A stretch of 64,000 bases of DNA. It comes from JABFXX01 sp036489755. GTDB taxonomy: Bacteria; Myxococcota_A; Polyangia; Haliangiales; Haliangiaceae. This document shows, in pieces, positions 44,409 through 54,700 of this stretch (position 1 is the first letter of the stretch; each line of letters opens with the position of its first letter). A program made the translations under genes and the position numbers. Below the pieces are notes generated by a model. It made no database searches. It worked only from the letters and a program-made list of their open reading frames with translations, and was not told the DNA's origin. The DNA lies in contig DASXFD010000025.1 in assembly GCA_036489755.1 (NCBI GenBank), positions 124,001 to 188,000 of the forward strand, in the 5' to 3' direction.

Positions 44409-45385
44409 ACTTCCCCGACTACCGGCCGCGCCGCATGCGGCGCACCGAGAACCTCCGCCGGATGATCCGCGAGACGCGCCTGGCGCCCGAGGATTTCGTG
44501 TACCCGCTGTTCGTCGTGCCGGGCTCGGGCGTCAAGAAAGAGATCAAGTCGCTGCCGAACCAGTTCAACTTCTCCGTCGACAAGGCCGTCGACGAAGCGG
44601 CGATGGCGGCGGACCTCGGCATCCCGAGCGTGATCTTGTTCGGCGTGCCGGAGCGCAAAGACGCGGTCGGCTCCGAGGCGTGGAAGGACGCCGGCATCGT
44701 CCAGAAGGCGATCCGTGCGATCAAGAAAGCGCGGCCCGAGCTCGTCGTGATCGCCGATGCGTGCTTCTGCGAGTACACCGACCACGGTCATTGCGGCGTG
44801 CTGCACGACGGCGAGCTCGACAACGACGCGTCGCTCGAGAACCTCGCGCGCACGGCCGTGAGCTACGCGAAGGCCGGCGTCGACGTCGTCGCGCCGAGCG
44901 GCATGCTCGACGGGTTCGTCGGCGCGTGTCGCGAATCGCTCGACGAGGACGGCTTCGAGCAGGTCGCGATCATGGCGTACTCGGCCAAGTACGCGAGCGG
45001 CTACTACGGGCCGTTCCGCGACGCGGTCGACTCGGCGCCGCAAGAAGGCGATCGCCGCGGCCACCAGATGGATCCGGCGAACGTCGCCGAGGCGCTGCGC
45101 GAGGTCCACATGGACGTCGCCGAGGGCGCCGACATCGTGATGGTGAAGCCGGCGCTCGCCTACCTCGACGTCATCCGTGCCGTCTCCGACGAGGTCAACA
45201 TGCCGGTCGCCGCGTACAACGTCAGCGGCGAGTACGCGATGATCGAAGCGGCCGCGGCGCAGGGCTGGATCGACAAGGACCGCGTCATCTTGGAGACGCT
45301 GATCGGCATCCGCCGCGCCGGCGCCGACATCATCATCAGCTATCACGCGCCCTACGCCTGCAAGCTGCTCGCGAAGCGGTCGTGA
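44405..45385 (+). CDS. hemB: Delta-aminolevulinic acid dehydratase (porphobilinogen synthase)
   Basis: This 326-residue enzyme condenses two 5-aminolevulinate molecules to porphobilinogen. The zinc-type active site is present: Cys120, Cys122 and Cys130 in DACFCEYTDHGHC. The Schiff-base lysines are Lys195 (AYSAKYASG) and Lys248 (MVKPALAYLD). Other marks are VAPSGMLDGFVGACR and AAYNVSGEYAMIEAAA. The ATG at 44405 overlaps the hemD stop, and its own stop overlaps a small DUF4177-type gene. Confidence 0.97.
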   Translation: MNFPDYRPRRMRRTENLRRMIRETRLAPEDFVYPLFVVPGSGVKKEIKSLPNQFNFSVDKAVDEAAMAADLGIPSVILFGVPERKDAVGSEAWKDAGIVQKAIRAIKKARPELVVIADACFCEYTDHGHCGVLHDGELDNDASLENLARTAVSYAKAGVDVVAPSGMLDGFVGACRESLDEDGFEQVAIMAYSAKYASGYYGPFRDAVDSAPQEGDRRGHQMDPANVAEALREVHMDVAEGADIVMVKPALAYLDVIRAVSDEVNMPVAAYNVSGEYAMIEAAAAQGWIDKDRVILETLIGIRRAGADIIISYHAPYACKLLAKRS

Positions 45386-45561
45386 CCTACAAGTTCGTCG
45401 AGCTGTCGATCGTCACCGACGAGACGCTCGAGCAAGCCGTGAACGAGTGGGTCGCGAAGGGCTGGAAGCTCGAAGGCATTCGGTTCGTCACGACCGAGGC
45501 GTCGCGGCGGCCGCAGATGGCGTTCATCTCGTTCGTTCGTGACGGCCAGCCAGCGTCATGA
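45382..45561 (+). CDS. Small DUF4177-like protein
   Basis: A 59-residue protein with a GTG start overlapping the hemB stop (GTGA). It reads YKFVELSIVTDETLEQAVNE, then WVAKGWKLEGIRFV, a pattern typical of DUF4177 (one helix with a NxWxxxGW turn between short strands). No function is known. It ends four bases before the stop of a convergent gene. Confidence 0.75.
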   Translation: MTYKFVELSIVTDETLEQAVNEWVAKGWKLEGIRFVTTEASRRPQMAFISFVRDGQPAS

Positions 45562-45565
45562 GCCT

Positions 45566-46891
45566 TCAACGGCCTTCGGGCGCTCGGAGCTCGAGGGTGC
45601 CCGACACGTGGCCCTTCATGTGCGGGTAGGCGAGGCCGCGCAGGATCGGTCCCATACAGGCCGCGAGCGTGGCGTCGTCGGAGCTGACGCGGAGCCGCGA
45701 GACGTGGCCGGATCCGTCGAGGTCGAATCCGTAGCCGACGAAGCTGTCCGGAGCGGTCATGTGCGGGCGGCGAGCGTCGTAGCAGACACCGAGTCGTTCG
45801 CGCGCACCCTCCACGACGGTGCGGAGCTCGGGCTCCATGGTTTCGTCGAGCGTGGCGTCGGTGACCTCGACGCGCGCGGCCGTCAGCTCCGCGAGCCGGC
45901 TCGCGAGCAGCTGGTCGAGCCGCGTCTTGCCGTCGACGGCGCCTGCGGGTAGCACGCCGAGCTCGACCTCGCGATTACCGATGGCACCGATGACGTCGAC
46001 GAGTTGCTGCGCGGTCACGCCGTCGCCGACGAGGATGTCGACGTCGGTGGGCGCCGGGGAGAGCGCCTCGGGCAACGACACGAGCGCGGTCCACGCGATC
46101 GAGCTCACGCGATGCGCTCCGAACGCGACCACGTCGGGACCGCGCGACGTCAGGACCACCTCGTCCCACCGCGCGTCGTTCCGAATGTCCTCGCCGCCGC
46201 TGCCGAGCCCGAAGCGATAGCCGCGGCGCAGTACGCCGAGGTGGCCGTCCACTCGCACCGCGATCGCACCGCCGAGGGCGGTCGCGACGCGCGCGATCAC
46301 GATCGCGGGCCCGTCGGGCGCACTCGCGATCAGTGGAGCGAGCGGCGGGACGCGATCGACGTCTTCGGCACGCGCGATGTCGGCCCGACCGGGCTGCTGG
46401 AGCGCTTTGACCGGCCGCTCGGCGCGATCGCGCGCGAGCTCGGTCGGGAAATGGCCGAAGTATCTGCGAGCGGTGCGGAACTCCGTTTCGTCCTCCGGCT
46501 CCCCGATGCGGTCGCGCATGAAGATGTATTCGGGACGCTGCTCGCGCGTCCACTCGTCGGCGGCGTACTGCTCGAACTTGTCGCCCCGAACGGCCCAGGC
46601 CAGCACGCGCTTCACGAGCGCCGTCACGTCGGAGATCGGTTCGGCGCGAGCGGGCAGCGCGTTGTCCCAATGATCGCCTGCGGGCGCGACCGAGAGCTCG
46701 CCGTGCGACCCGATCTCCACCACGGCGAGCGGCGTCGCGCTGCCGAGCGCGATCGCGGCGGCGCGCGTCGATACCGGCACGTTCGGCGGCGGTGCGGCCG
46801 GCACGTCGCGATGAGCGCTGCCACCGCCGGTGGCTTGGCTCGGCGCACCCGACTGGCACGCCGCGATCAGGACGATCCATGCGCGTCGCAT
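45566..46891 (-). CDS. Predicted lipoprotein with AgmX/PglI-like C-terminal domain
   Basis: This is a 441-residue lipoprotein (MRRAWIVLIAAC, lipobox IAAC). The body has strands and a periplasmic look, including WTALVSLPEALSPAPTDVDI and LVGDGVTAQQLVDVIGAIGN, the latter like the repeated biopolymer-transport ExbD-type segment. The C-terminal 80 residues (VGYGFDLDGSGHVSRLRVSS, LAACMGPILRGLAYPHMKG) match the TonB-like domain frequent in myxobacterial gliding/adventurous-motility proteins such as AgmX. Function is unknown. The acyltransferase gene lies immediately downstream-to-upstream on the same strand (two bases apart). Confidence 0.72.
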   Translation of the reverse strand: MRRAWIVLIAACQSGAPSQATGGGSAHRDVPAAPPPNVPVSTRAAAIALGSATPLAVVEIGSHGELSVAPAGDHWDNALPARAEPISDVTALVKRVLAWAVRGDKFEQYAADEWTREQRPEYIFMRDRIGEPEDETEFRTARRYFGHFPTELARDRAERPVKALQQPGRADIARAEDVDRVPPLAPLIASAPDGPAIVIARVATALGGAIAVRVDGHLGVLRRGYRFGLGSGGEDIRNDARWDEVVLTSRGPDVVAFGAHRVSSIAWTALVSLPEALSPAPTDVDILVGDGVTAQQLVDVIGAIGNREVELGVLPAGAVDGKTRLDQLLASRLAELTAARVEVTDATLDETMEPELRTVVEGARERLGVCYDARRPHMTAPDSFVGYGFDLDGSGHVSRLRVSSDDATLAACMGPILRGLAYPHMKGHVSGTLELRAPEGR

Positions 46892-46892
46892 G

Positions 46893-47801
46893 TCACGCGA
46901 TCGGATCGGGCGGAGCTTCGTGCGCGTACAGCCGGCTGATTCCGCGGTTGTCGAGCCAGCGCGGATCGTCGTTCGAGATCGCGCCGTCGCGAAGCTGCAG
47001 GCGGATCGCCTTCTCGCGCGTCGCGAGCTTGCCGACCTCGGTCATGAACCGGTCGGCGGTCTTCTTGTAGAGCGCCGGGCGCGGCTTCTCGGCGAGCAGG
47101 TCGTCGTAGTCGAGCGGGTTGCCGAACACGATGATGATCGCGTAGTCGGTGCGCGCGCGCGACGTGTAGTTCTGCGCGATGTCGCGCGCGACGTTGTTGC
47201 CGAGCCCGTGGATGAACACCGGGATCACCGTCGGCTTGCCGACGAGCGCGAGCTTGCCGACGCCGGGCTGCGCCGGCAGGAACGTGTACGGATCGGGGCC
47301 CTTGCCGCGCGTGCCTTCGGGATGCATGCCGAGCACGTTGCCCGGGTGCTGGAGCGTCTCGACCATCTGATCGAGCGCGTCGTCGTTGAGCTGGCGGCGC
47401 TCGGCCTGACGATAGATCGGCGGGTACATCGCCCCGCCGGCGATCGCCGCGTTGACCAAGATGCCGAGCGGTTTGTCGTAGAAGAAGTTCGACCGCACCG
47501 GAAACGACAGCCGGCGCGCCCACCCGGTTTGCATCATGAAGCATGCGAGCAGCACGGCGTACTGATCGAAGAAGCTGCGGTGGTTCGAGACCAGGAGCAC
47601 GCCGCGCTCGGGGCGCATGTCGAGCAGCTCGTCGAGCCCATCGACGAGCATGCGGTTGGCGATCCCGGCGCGCACCCAGACGTACGAGATCCCGCGCAAC
47701 AGTCGGTTCTGCAGCCACTTGCCCTGCGACGTGTTGTTCGCGACCTCGCCGAATCGCAGCGCGAGCCGCTCCATGGCGGTCAGTGGAAGATCTTCGGCCA
47801 T
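46893..47801 (-). CDS. Lysophospholipid acyltransferase (PlsC-like)
   Basis: This 302-residue membrane-associated acyltransferase transfers an acyl chain to a lysophospholipid or related acceptor. The catalytic HX4D motif is N-H74-RSFF-D79, and the phosphate-binding motif is HPEGTRGKG (residues 160-168). Further family segments are GVLLVSNHRSFFDQYAVLLA and GKPTVIPVFIHGLGNN. The protein could be an acyltransferase for ornithine lipids or hydroxy acids; the substrate is not evident. It is divergent from the nuo operon, with a 100-base spacer between the start codons. Confidence 0.88.
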   Translation of the reverse strand: MAEDLPLTAMERLALRFGEVANNTSQGKWLQNRLLRGISYVWVRAGIANRMLVDGLDELLDMRPERGVLLVSNHRSFFDQYAVLLACFMMQTGWARRLSFPVRSNFFYDKPLGILVNAAIAGGAMYPPIYRQAERRQLNDDALDQMVETLQHPGNVLGMHPEGTRGKGPDPYTFLPAQPGVGKLALVGKPTVIPVFIHGLGNNVARDIAQNYTSRARTDYAIIIVFGNPLDYDDLLAEKPRPALYKKTADRFMTEVGKLATREKAIRLQLRDGAISNDDPRWLDNRGISRLYAHEAPPDPIA

Positions 47802-47843
47802 CGTATACGCCTTGGCCGACCCCCAATATCACGAGCCGATGCG

Positions 47844-47872
47844 TTGACGCGCTCTTACCAGCCTCATATGTT
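47844..47872 (+). promoter_or_regulatory. Housekeeping-type promoter of the nuo operon
   Basis: TTGACG (47844-47849), a 17-base spacer and TATGTT (47867-47872) match the sigma-70 consensus in arrangement. Transcription would start near 47879, giving a leader of about 23 bases before the nuoE ATG at 47902. Confidence 0.65.
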
Positions 47873-47901
47873 TCGCCCGCTCGGCCAAAGGCAACACCCC
47901 G

Positions 47902-48413
47902 ATGTCACTCGAATTCTCCGCGGACGCCCAGAAGAAGATCCAGGCGCTGTGCGAGCGGTACCAGGTCTCGGGATCGAAGCAACCGGTCGTCATGGCCGCG
48001 CTTCACCTCGCGCAGAAGGAGCACGGTTATCTGTCCGATGACGCGCTCCGCCTCGTCGCGCGGACCCTCGACCTGCCGTACGCGCACGTCTACGGCGTCG
48101 CGACGTTCTACACGATGTACCGGCGCGAGCCGTCGGGCACTTCGACGATCCGGATGTGCACCAACATCTCGTGCATGCTGCGCGGCGGGTACGAGGTGCT
48201 CGAGGCGTTCGAGCAGAAGCTCGGCGTCAAGCAGGGCGGCACGAACTCGCAGAAGACGATCACGCTCGTCGAAGAAGAGTGCATCGCCGCGTGCGCGAAC
48301 GCGCCGTGTGCCGTCGTCGGCACGAAGTACTACCTCGACATCAAGCCGGGTGACGTTCCCAAGATCGTCGCCGAGCTCGAGGACCATCCGCATCCCGAAT
48401 CGGAGGTGGTGTG

Positions 48414-48414
<1 letters not shown>
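47902..48414 (+). CDS. nuoE: NADH-quinone oxidoreductase subunit E
   Basis: This is the 170-residue 24-kDa-type subunit of complex I, which holds the 2Fe-2S cluster N1a. The cluster ligands are Cys86, Cys91 (MCTNISCML), Cys127 and Cys131 (EECIAACANAP). Other marks are QKEHGYLSDDALRLVARTLD and HVYGVATFYTMYRREPSG. Its stop overlaps the nuoF start (TGATG). Confidence 0.97.
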
Positions 48415-49747
<1,333 letters not shown>

Positions 49748-49751
<4 letters not shown>

Positions 49752-50368
49752 AGCTGCTCACGTTGTTCGGAGCCATCGGCCACAACGACACCGTCGATGG
49801 CCACGGCATGGGCATGGCCCTGTTGTTCTGGGCGTTCGCGCTCGCGGTGGTCGTCGGCGGCATCTTCGTGATCTCGCGGCGCAACCTGATCGTCGCCGTG
49901 ATGGGCATGGTCGGCAGCTTCCTCGGCGTCGCCGCGATCTACATGCTGCTGTACGCGCAGTTCCTCGCGGTGCTGCAGATGCTGGTCTACGCCGGCGCGA
50001 TCATGGTGCTGTTCGTGTTCGTCATCATGATCTTGAACCGGCCGGAGGACGAGCCGGTCGCACCGACGGGCCACCTCGGCCAGGTGATCGGCGCGGTCGG
50101 CATCCTCTACTTGGTCGGCCGGCTCGCGATGCTGCTGTGGAGCATCGAGCTGCCGAACAAGGCTGTCGCGCTCGCCGCACCGAAGATGACGGCGCTCGGC
50201 TACGACTGGGGCTCGGTCAAAGCGGTCGGCACCGACTTGTTCAACGGCGGCTTGTTCCCGTTCGAGGCGATCTCGATCCTCTTGCTCGTCGCCGTGGTCG
50301 GCGCGATCGCGATCGCGCGGCCGCTCCACGAAGACGCGATCACCGACGAAGGGACGAAGAGCCTATGA
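49748..50368 (+). CDS. nuoJ: NADH-quinone oxidoreductase subunit J
   Basis: This is a 206-residue membrane subunit of complex I with five predicted helices, including LLFWAFALAVVVGGIFVISR, FLGVAAIYMLLYAQFLAVLQ and MLVYAGAIMVLFVFVIMILN; the last carries the family's pi-bulge helix pattern. The ATG overlaps the nuoF stop (ATGA) and the stop overlaps nuoK. The usual nuoG, nuoH and nuoI genes between nuoF and nuoJ are missing. Confidence 0.95.
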
Positions 50369-50694
50369 ACGGCATCCTGTTCGACGTCGGCTACGGCCAC
50401 TTTCTCGTGTTGTCTGCCGTGCTGTTCCTGATCGGAGTGGCCGGCGTTTTGATCCGGCGCAACGCGCTCATCATGTTGATGAGCGTCGAGCTCATGCTCA
50501 ACGCCGCCAACATCACGCTGCTGACGTTCTCGCGCATGTGGGGCGACGAGGCGGCACTGTCGGCACATACCTTCGCGCTGATCGTCATCGGCGTGGCGGC
50601 GGCCGAGGCTTCGGTCGGCCTCGCGATCGTCGTCGCGGTATTCCGCGGCCGGCGCAACGTCGACGTCGACAAGCTGACGACCCTTAGGCATTAA
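50365..50694 (+). CDS. nuoK: NADH-quinone oxidoreductase subunit K
   Basis: This is a 109-residue membrane subunit of complex I with three helices. The conserved proton-path glutamates are in SVELMLNAANI and VAAAEASVGLAIVVAVFR. The ATG at 50365 overlaps the nuoJ stop. nuoL follows after two bases. Confidence 0.96.
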   Translation: MNGILFDVGYGHFLVLSAVLFLIGVAGVLIRRNALIMLMSVELMLNAANITLLTFSRMWGDEAALSAHTFALIVIGVAAAEASVGLAIVVAVFRGRRNVDVDKLTTLRH

Positions 50695-50696
50695 CC

Positions 50697-53057
50697 ATGG
50701 ATCCTCAAAGCCTGACGTTCCTCGGTCTGCCGGCGCTGCTGTGGATCCCGCTGCTGCCGCTCATCGGCGCCGCGTTCAACCTGATCCTCGGTCGCTACTT
50801 CTCGAAGTCGACGACCGGCACCGTCGCGATCGCCGCCGTGTTCGGCGCGTGCGTGCTGTCCGGCGTGCTCGTGTTCTGGGGGCTGTTCCAGCACCCGCAC
50901 GACGCGCCCGAAGCGCTGTGGCAAACGGGCGGCTACACGCAGACCGCGTGGAGCTGGCTGTCGGTCGGCAGCTTCAAGGCCGAGCTCGCGCTGCACCTCG
51001 ATTCGCTGTCGGCGGTGATGATCATGATCATCACGTTCGTCGGCACGTGGATCCACATCTACTCGACCGGCTACATGGCCCACGACCCGGGCTACTCGCG
51101 CTACTTCGGGTATCTCAACCTGTTCACGGGCGCGATGCTCATCCTCGTGCTCGCCGCGAACCTGCCGGTGATGTTCATCGGCTGGGAAGGCGTCGGCCTG
51201 TGCTCGTTCCTCTTGATCGGGTTCTGGTACGAGAACGACACGTACGCGTACGCCGGCCGCAAGGCGTTCATCGTGAACCGCATCGGCGACTTCGCGTTCC
51301 TGCTCGGCATGTTCCTGTTGTTCTGGGCCGTGAAGTCGCTCGACTTCGAGCAGCTCAAGAACGTCGCGGACGGTGCGGTCTACGCGGGCTCTGATTGGGG
51401 CCCGCACCACGCGCAGGTGTGGGGCCACGAGCGGCTCGCCGCCGCGGCCGGCATCCTGTTGTTCATCGGCGCGTGCGGTAAGAGCGCGCAGCTGCCGTTG
51501 TTCGTATGGCTCCCCGACGCGATGGCAGGCCCAACGCCGGTCTCCGCGCTCATCCACGCAGCCACGATGGTGACGGCAGGCGTCTACATGATCTGCCGGA
51601 TGTCGTTCATGTACACGGCGTCGACGACCGCGATGTTGGTCGTCGCGACGGTGGGCATGCTCACGGCGCTCGTCGCGGCGTTCATCGCGATCGCGCAGAC
51701 CGACTTGAAGAAGGTGCTCGCCTATTCGACCGTGAGCCAGCTCGGCTTCATGTTCGTCGCCGCGGGCGTCGGTGCGTTCCCGGCCGCGATCTTCCACCTG
51801 ATGACGCACGCGTTCTTCAAGGCGTGCCTGTTCCTCGGCGCCGGCTCGATCATGCACGGCATGGAGCACGGCGGCTCGAAGACGCCGGGCGACATCATGA
51901 CGATGGGCGGCTTGCGCAAGCACATGCCGATCACGCGCTGGACGTTCTGGATCTCGTGTCTCGCGATCTCCGGAATCATCCCGTTCGCGGGCTTCTTCTC
52001 GAAGGACGAGATTCTCGGCGGCGCGTGGGCGACCCACCCGCCGGGTTGGCCGATCTGGTACGGCAAGGTGTTGTGGGCGGGCCTCGCGATCGCGGCGTTC
52101 GGCACCGCGTTCTACATGTGGCGCCTCTATTACCTCGTGTTCGGCGGCAACGAGCGCACCGAGGAAGCGAAGCACGCGAACGAGTCGTCGGTTTCGATGA
52201 CGTCGGCGCTCGCGATTCTCGCGTTCTTCGCGACGATCATCGGCTTCATCGGCGTACCTCACCTCGAGCTGCTGCACGGTGGCGATAGCGTGATCCACGC
52301 GCTCAGCCGCTGGCTCGAGCCGAGCCTCGCGCACAGCTGGTACATCGACGCGGCTCACAATACGCCGCTCGAGCCTCACGAGGCCGATGCCACCACGATC
52401 GGCCTGATGGCGATCGCGCTCGTGATCGCGTTCATCGGGATCGGCGTGGCGAAGCTGCTCTACAATCGGGGTCCGTCGAAGACCGTCGACCGGCTCGTCG
52501 ATGGCCCGCTGCACGGCGCGTGGGAAGCCTCGAAGCACAAGCTGTGGTTCGACGAATTCTACGACGCGACCATCGTGCGGCCGTTCAAGCTGCTGTCGCG
52601 CGGCTTCTTCGAGATCGTCGATCGCTTCATCATCGATACGGTGGCCGTCAACGGCGCGGCGTTCGTGGTCGGCCTGTTCGGCCGGCTCGCGCGCTGGTTC
52701 CAGAACGGTCAGGTCCAGCGCTACCTCGTCGGCGTGATCGTCGGCGCGGCGGCGGTGTTCTTCGTGACCGATTGCCACCGCCATCCCACGTTCGACATCA
52801 CGCGCATCGGCGACGAGATCAAGCTGCACGCCGATACCGGCGCGGGCGTCGCCGGCGCGGGCGCGAAGCTGCACTGGCACCTGAACGGCAGCACCGACTG
52901 CGCGGCAGACAAGGACCGGCCGAGTGATCCGCCGGACCTCGTCGTGCGCGCCGGCGATACCAGCGCGCGCGTCGCGCTGTGTGTCGACGATCCGATCGAA
53001 AAGAAGATGCTGGTCGTCACGAGGCTCGTCCCCGACGCGCCGGAGGTGAAGCCGTGA
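50697..53057 (+). CDS. nuoL: NADH-quinone oxidoreductase subunit L with unusual C-terminal extension
   Basis: This is a 786-residue proton-pumping subunit of complex I, longer than the usual 610-660. Conserved parts include VGTWIHIYSTGYMAHDPGYS, FIGWEGVGLCSFLLIGFWYE, KSAQLPLFVWLPDAMAGPTP and VSALIHAATMVTAGVYMICR. After the last transmembrane helix (YLVGVIVGAAAVFFV) about 96 residues follow, with FDITRIGDEIKLHADTG and two cysteines (STDCAAD, VALCVDD), resembling a small beta-sandwich. No start alternative improves the fit. nuoM begins within its stop codon (GTGA). Confidence 0.95.
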   Translation: MDPQSLTFLGLPALLWIPLLPLIGAAFNLILGRYFSKSTTGTVAIAAVFGACVLSGVLVFWGLFQHPHDAPEALWQTGGYTQTAWSWLSVGSFKAELALHLDSLSAVMIMIITFVGTWIHIYSTGYMAHDPGYSRYFGYLNLFTGAMLILVLAANLPVMFIGWEGVGLCSFLLIGFWYENDTYAYAGRKAFIVNRIGDFAFLLGMFLLFWAVKSLDFEQLKNVADGAVYAGSDWGPHHAQVWGHERLAAAAGILLFIGACGKSAQLPLFVWLPDAMAGPTPVSALIHAATMVTAGVYMICRMSFMYTASTTAMLVVATVGMLTALVAAFIAIAQTDLKKVLAYSTVSQLGFMFVAAGVGAFPAAIFHLMTHAFFKACLFLGAGSIMHGMEHGGSKTPGDIMTMGGLRKHMPITRWTFWISCLAISGIIPFAGFFSKDEILGGAWATHPPGWPIWYGKVLWAGLAIAAFGTAFYMWRLYYLVFGGNERTEEAKHANESSVSMTSALAILAFFATIIGFIGVPHLELLHGGDSVIHALSRWLEPSLAHSWYIDAAHNTPLEPHEADATTIGLMAIALVIAFIGIGVAKLLYNRGPSKTVDRLVDGPLHGAWEASKHKLWFDEFYDATIVRPFKLLSRGFFEIVDRFIIDTVAVNGAAFVVGLFGRLARWFQNGQVQRYLVGVIVGAAAVFFVTDCHRHPTFDITRIGDEIKLHADTGAGVAGAGAKLHWHLNGSTDCAADKDRPSDPPDLVVRAGDTSARVALCVDDPIEKKMLVVTRLVPDAPEVKP

Positions 53058-54700
53058 ACGCCATGCCGAACCTCGGCGGCGGCTTCGTGCTGCCGCTCAT
53101 CCTCGCGATTCCGCTGCTCGGCGCGATCTTCGTGATGTGCACGCCGAAGACCGAAGGTCCGCTCCAGCGCGGCCTCGGGCTCGCGTTCGCCACGATCACG
53201 TTCCTGGTCTCGCTGTCGGTCTTCCGCTACTTCAACGCCGCCGACAGCGGGATGCAGCTGGTGTTCGACACCGAATGGATCCCCGGCCTCGGCGCGCACT
53301 TCAAGCTCGGCATCGACGGCATCAGCATCTTCTTGGTGCTGCTGACGACGTTCATGATGCCGATCACGCTGCTCGGGACGTGGCGCTCGATCGACAAGTA
53401 CCCGCGCGAGTTCGTCGCGGCGATGCTCGTCCTCGAGGCCGGCATGCTCGGCGCGTTCCTCGCGACCGATCTGTTCCTGTTCTACGTGTCGTGGGAAGTG
53501 ATGCTGATCCCGATGTACCTGCTCATCGGGATCTGGGGTGGTCAGCGCCGGCTCTACGCGTCGATCAAGTTCGTGATCTACACGATGGTCGGCTCGCTGC
53601 TGATGCTCGTCGCGATCTTCTACGTGTACGTCACGGCCGGCCACGCGCTCCACATGTACACGACCGATCTCGACAAGCTCGCGACCGTCTCGTACCCGTG
53701 GAGCGGCCAGGTCTGGTGCTTCGCCGCGTTCGGGCTCGCGTTCGCGATCAAAATCCCGCTGTTCCCGCTGCACACGTGGTTGCCCGACGCGCACGTCGAA
53801 GCACCGACGGCCGGCTCGGTGATCCTGGCCGGCGTGCTGCTCAAGTTCGGCATCTACGGCTTCCTGCGGTACGCGATGCCGCTGTTCCCCCACGGCGCGG
53901 TCGTGTGGGCGCCGGCTCTCGCCGTGCTCGCGGTGATCGGCATCATCTACGGCGCGATGGTCGCGTTCGTCCAAGACGACGTGAAGAAGCTCGTCGCGTA
54001 CTCCTCGGTGAGCCACCTCGGGTTCTGCATGCTCGGTGTCGTGGCGATCACGACGATGAGCGTCGAAGGCTCGATCTACGCGATGCTGTCGCACGGCCTC
54101 ACGACGGGCGGTCTGTTCCTCGGAATCGGCGTGCTCTACGAGCGCCGCCACACGCGGCGGCTCGCCGAGTACGGCGGCATCTGGAAGCAGATGCCGATCT
54201 TCGCGGGCCTGTTCCTGATCGTCGTGATGGGCTCGGCCGGTCTGCCGACGCTGTCGGGTTTCGTCGGCGAGTTCTTCACGCTGTTCGGCACGTTCATCGC
54301 CGGCGACACGTTCCCGGCGAGCCATCCCAACTTCTTGCCGATGGTTCGCCTGCTCGCAGCGCTCGCGACGACCGGCGTGATCCTCGGTGCGGTCTACTTG
54401 TTGTGGATGTTCCAGAAGGTGTTCTTCGGCAAGCTCGACACCGCGAAGAACGGCAAGCTGCCCGATCTGCGGCCGCACGAGCTCCTCGTGTTCATCCTGC
54501 TCGCCGCCGGCATCATGATCGGTGGTCTGTTCCCGCGGCCGCTGCTCCATGCGATGGAGCCGGCGGTCGACAAGTTTCTCGTCGACTTCAACAAGCACGT
54601 CGACGAGCCCGATTGCGGCGCGCACTTGTACGCGGAGGGCTGCGCGAGAGCGATGGCCGCGACCGCGCCGCAAGCTGCGATGACCGGAGGTAAGCCGTGA
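53054..54700 (+). CDS. nuoM: NADH-quinone oxidoreductase subunit M
   Basis: This is a 548-residue antiporter-like proton-pumping subunit of complex I. Marks are GIDGISIFLVLLTTFMMPIT, FLFYVSWEVMLIPMYLLIGI, the lysine-bearing KIPLFPLHTWLPDAHVEAPT with AGSVILAGVLLKFGIYGFLR, and VKKLVAYSSVSHLGFCMLGV. GGAGG lies seven bases before the GTG at 53054, which overlaps the nuoL stop. Its end overlaps nuoN in the same way. Confidence 0.97.
   Translation: MNAMPNLGGGFVLPLILAIPLLGAIFVMCTPKTEGPLQRGLGLAFATITFLVSLSVFRYFNAADSGMQLVFDTEWIPGLGAHFKLGIDGISIFLVLLTTFMMPITLLGTWRSIDKYPREFVAAMLVLEAGMLGAFLATDLFLFYVSWEVMLIPMYLLIGIWGGQRRLYASIKFVIYTMVGSLLMLVAIFYVYVTAGHALHMYTTDLDKLATVSYPWSGQVWCFAAFGLAFAIKIPLFPLHTWLPDAHVEAPTAGSVILAGVLLKFGIYGFLRYAMPLFPHGAVVWAPALAVLAVIGIIYGAMVAFVQDDVKKLVAYSSVSHLGFCMLGVVAITTMSVEGSIYAMLSHGLTTGGLFLGIGVLYERRHTRRLAEYGGIWKQMPIFAGLFLIVVMGSAGLPTLSGFVGEFFTLFGTFIAGDTFPASHPNFLPMVRLLAALATTGVILGAVYLLWMFQKVFFGKLDTAKNGKLPDLRPHELLVFILLAAGIMIGGLFPRPLLHAMEPAVDKFLVDFNKHVDEPDCGAHLYAEGCARAMAATAPQAAMTGGKP

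Noticed and set aside
47802..47807. TATACG next to the acyltransferase ATG as a leaderless -10 box
   Set aside because: It touches the start codon directly, so there is no room for the usual six-base gap.
50691..54673. Two long minus-strand frames antisense to nuoL and nuoM (up to 729 codons)
   Set aside because: The composition is Arg/His/Asp/Glu-rich and repetitive, typical of the complement of membrane-protein genes; the plus strand encodes clear complex I subunits.
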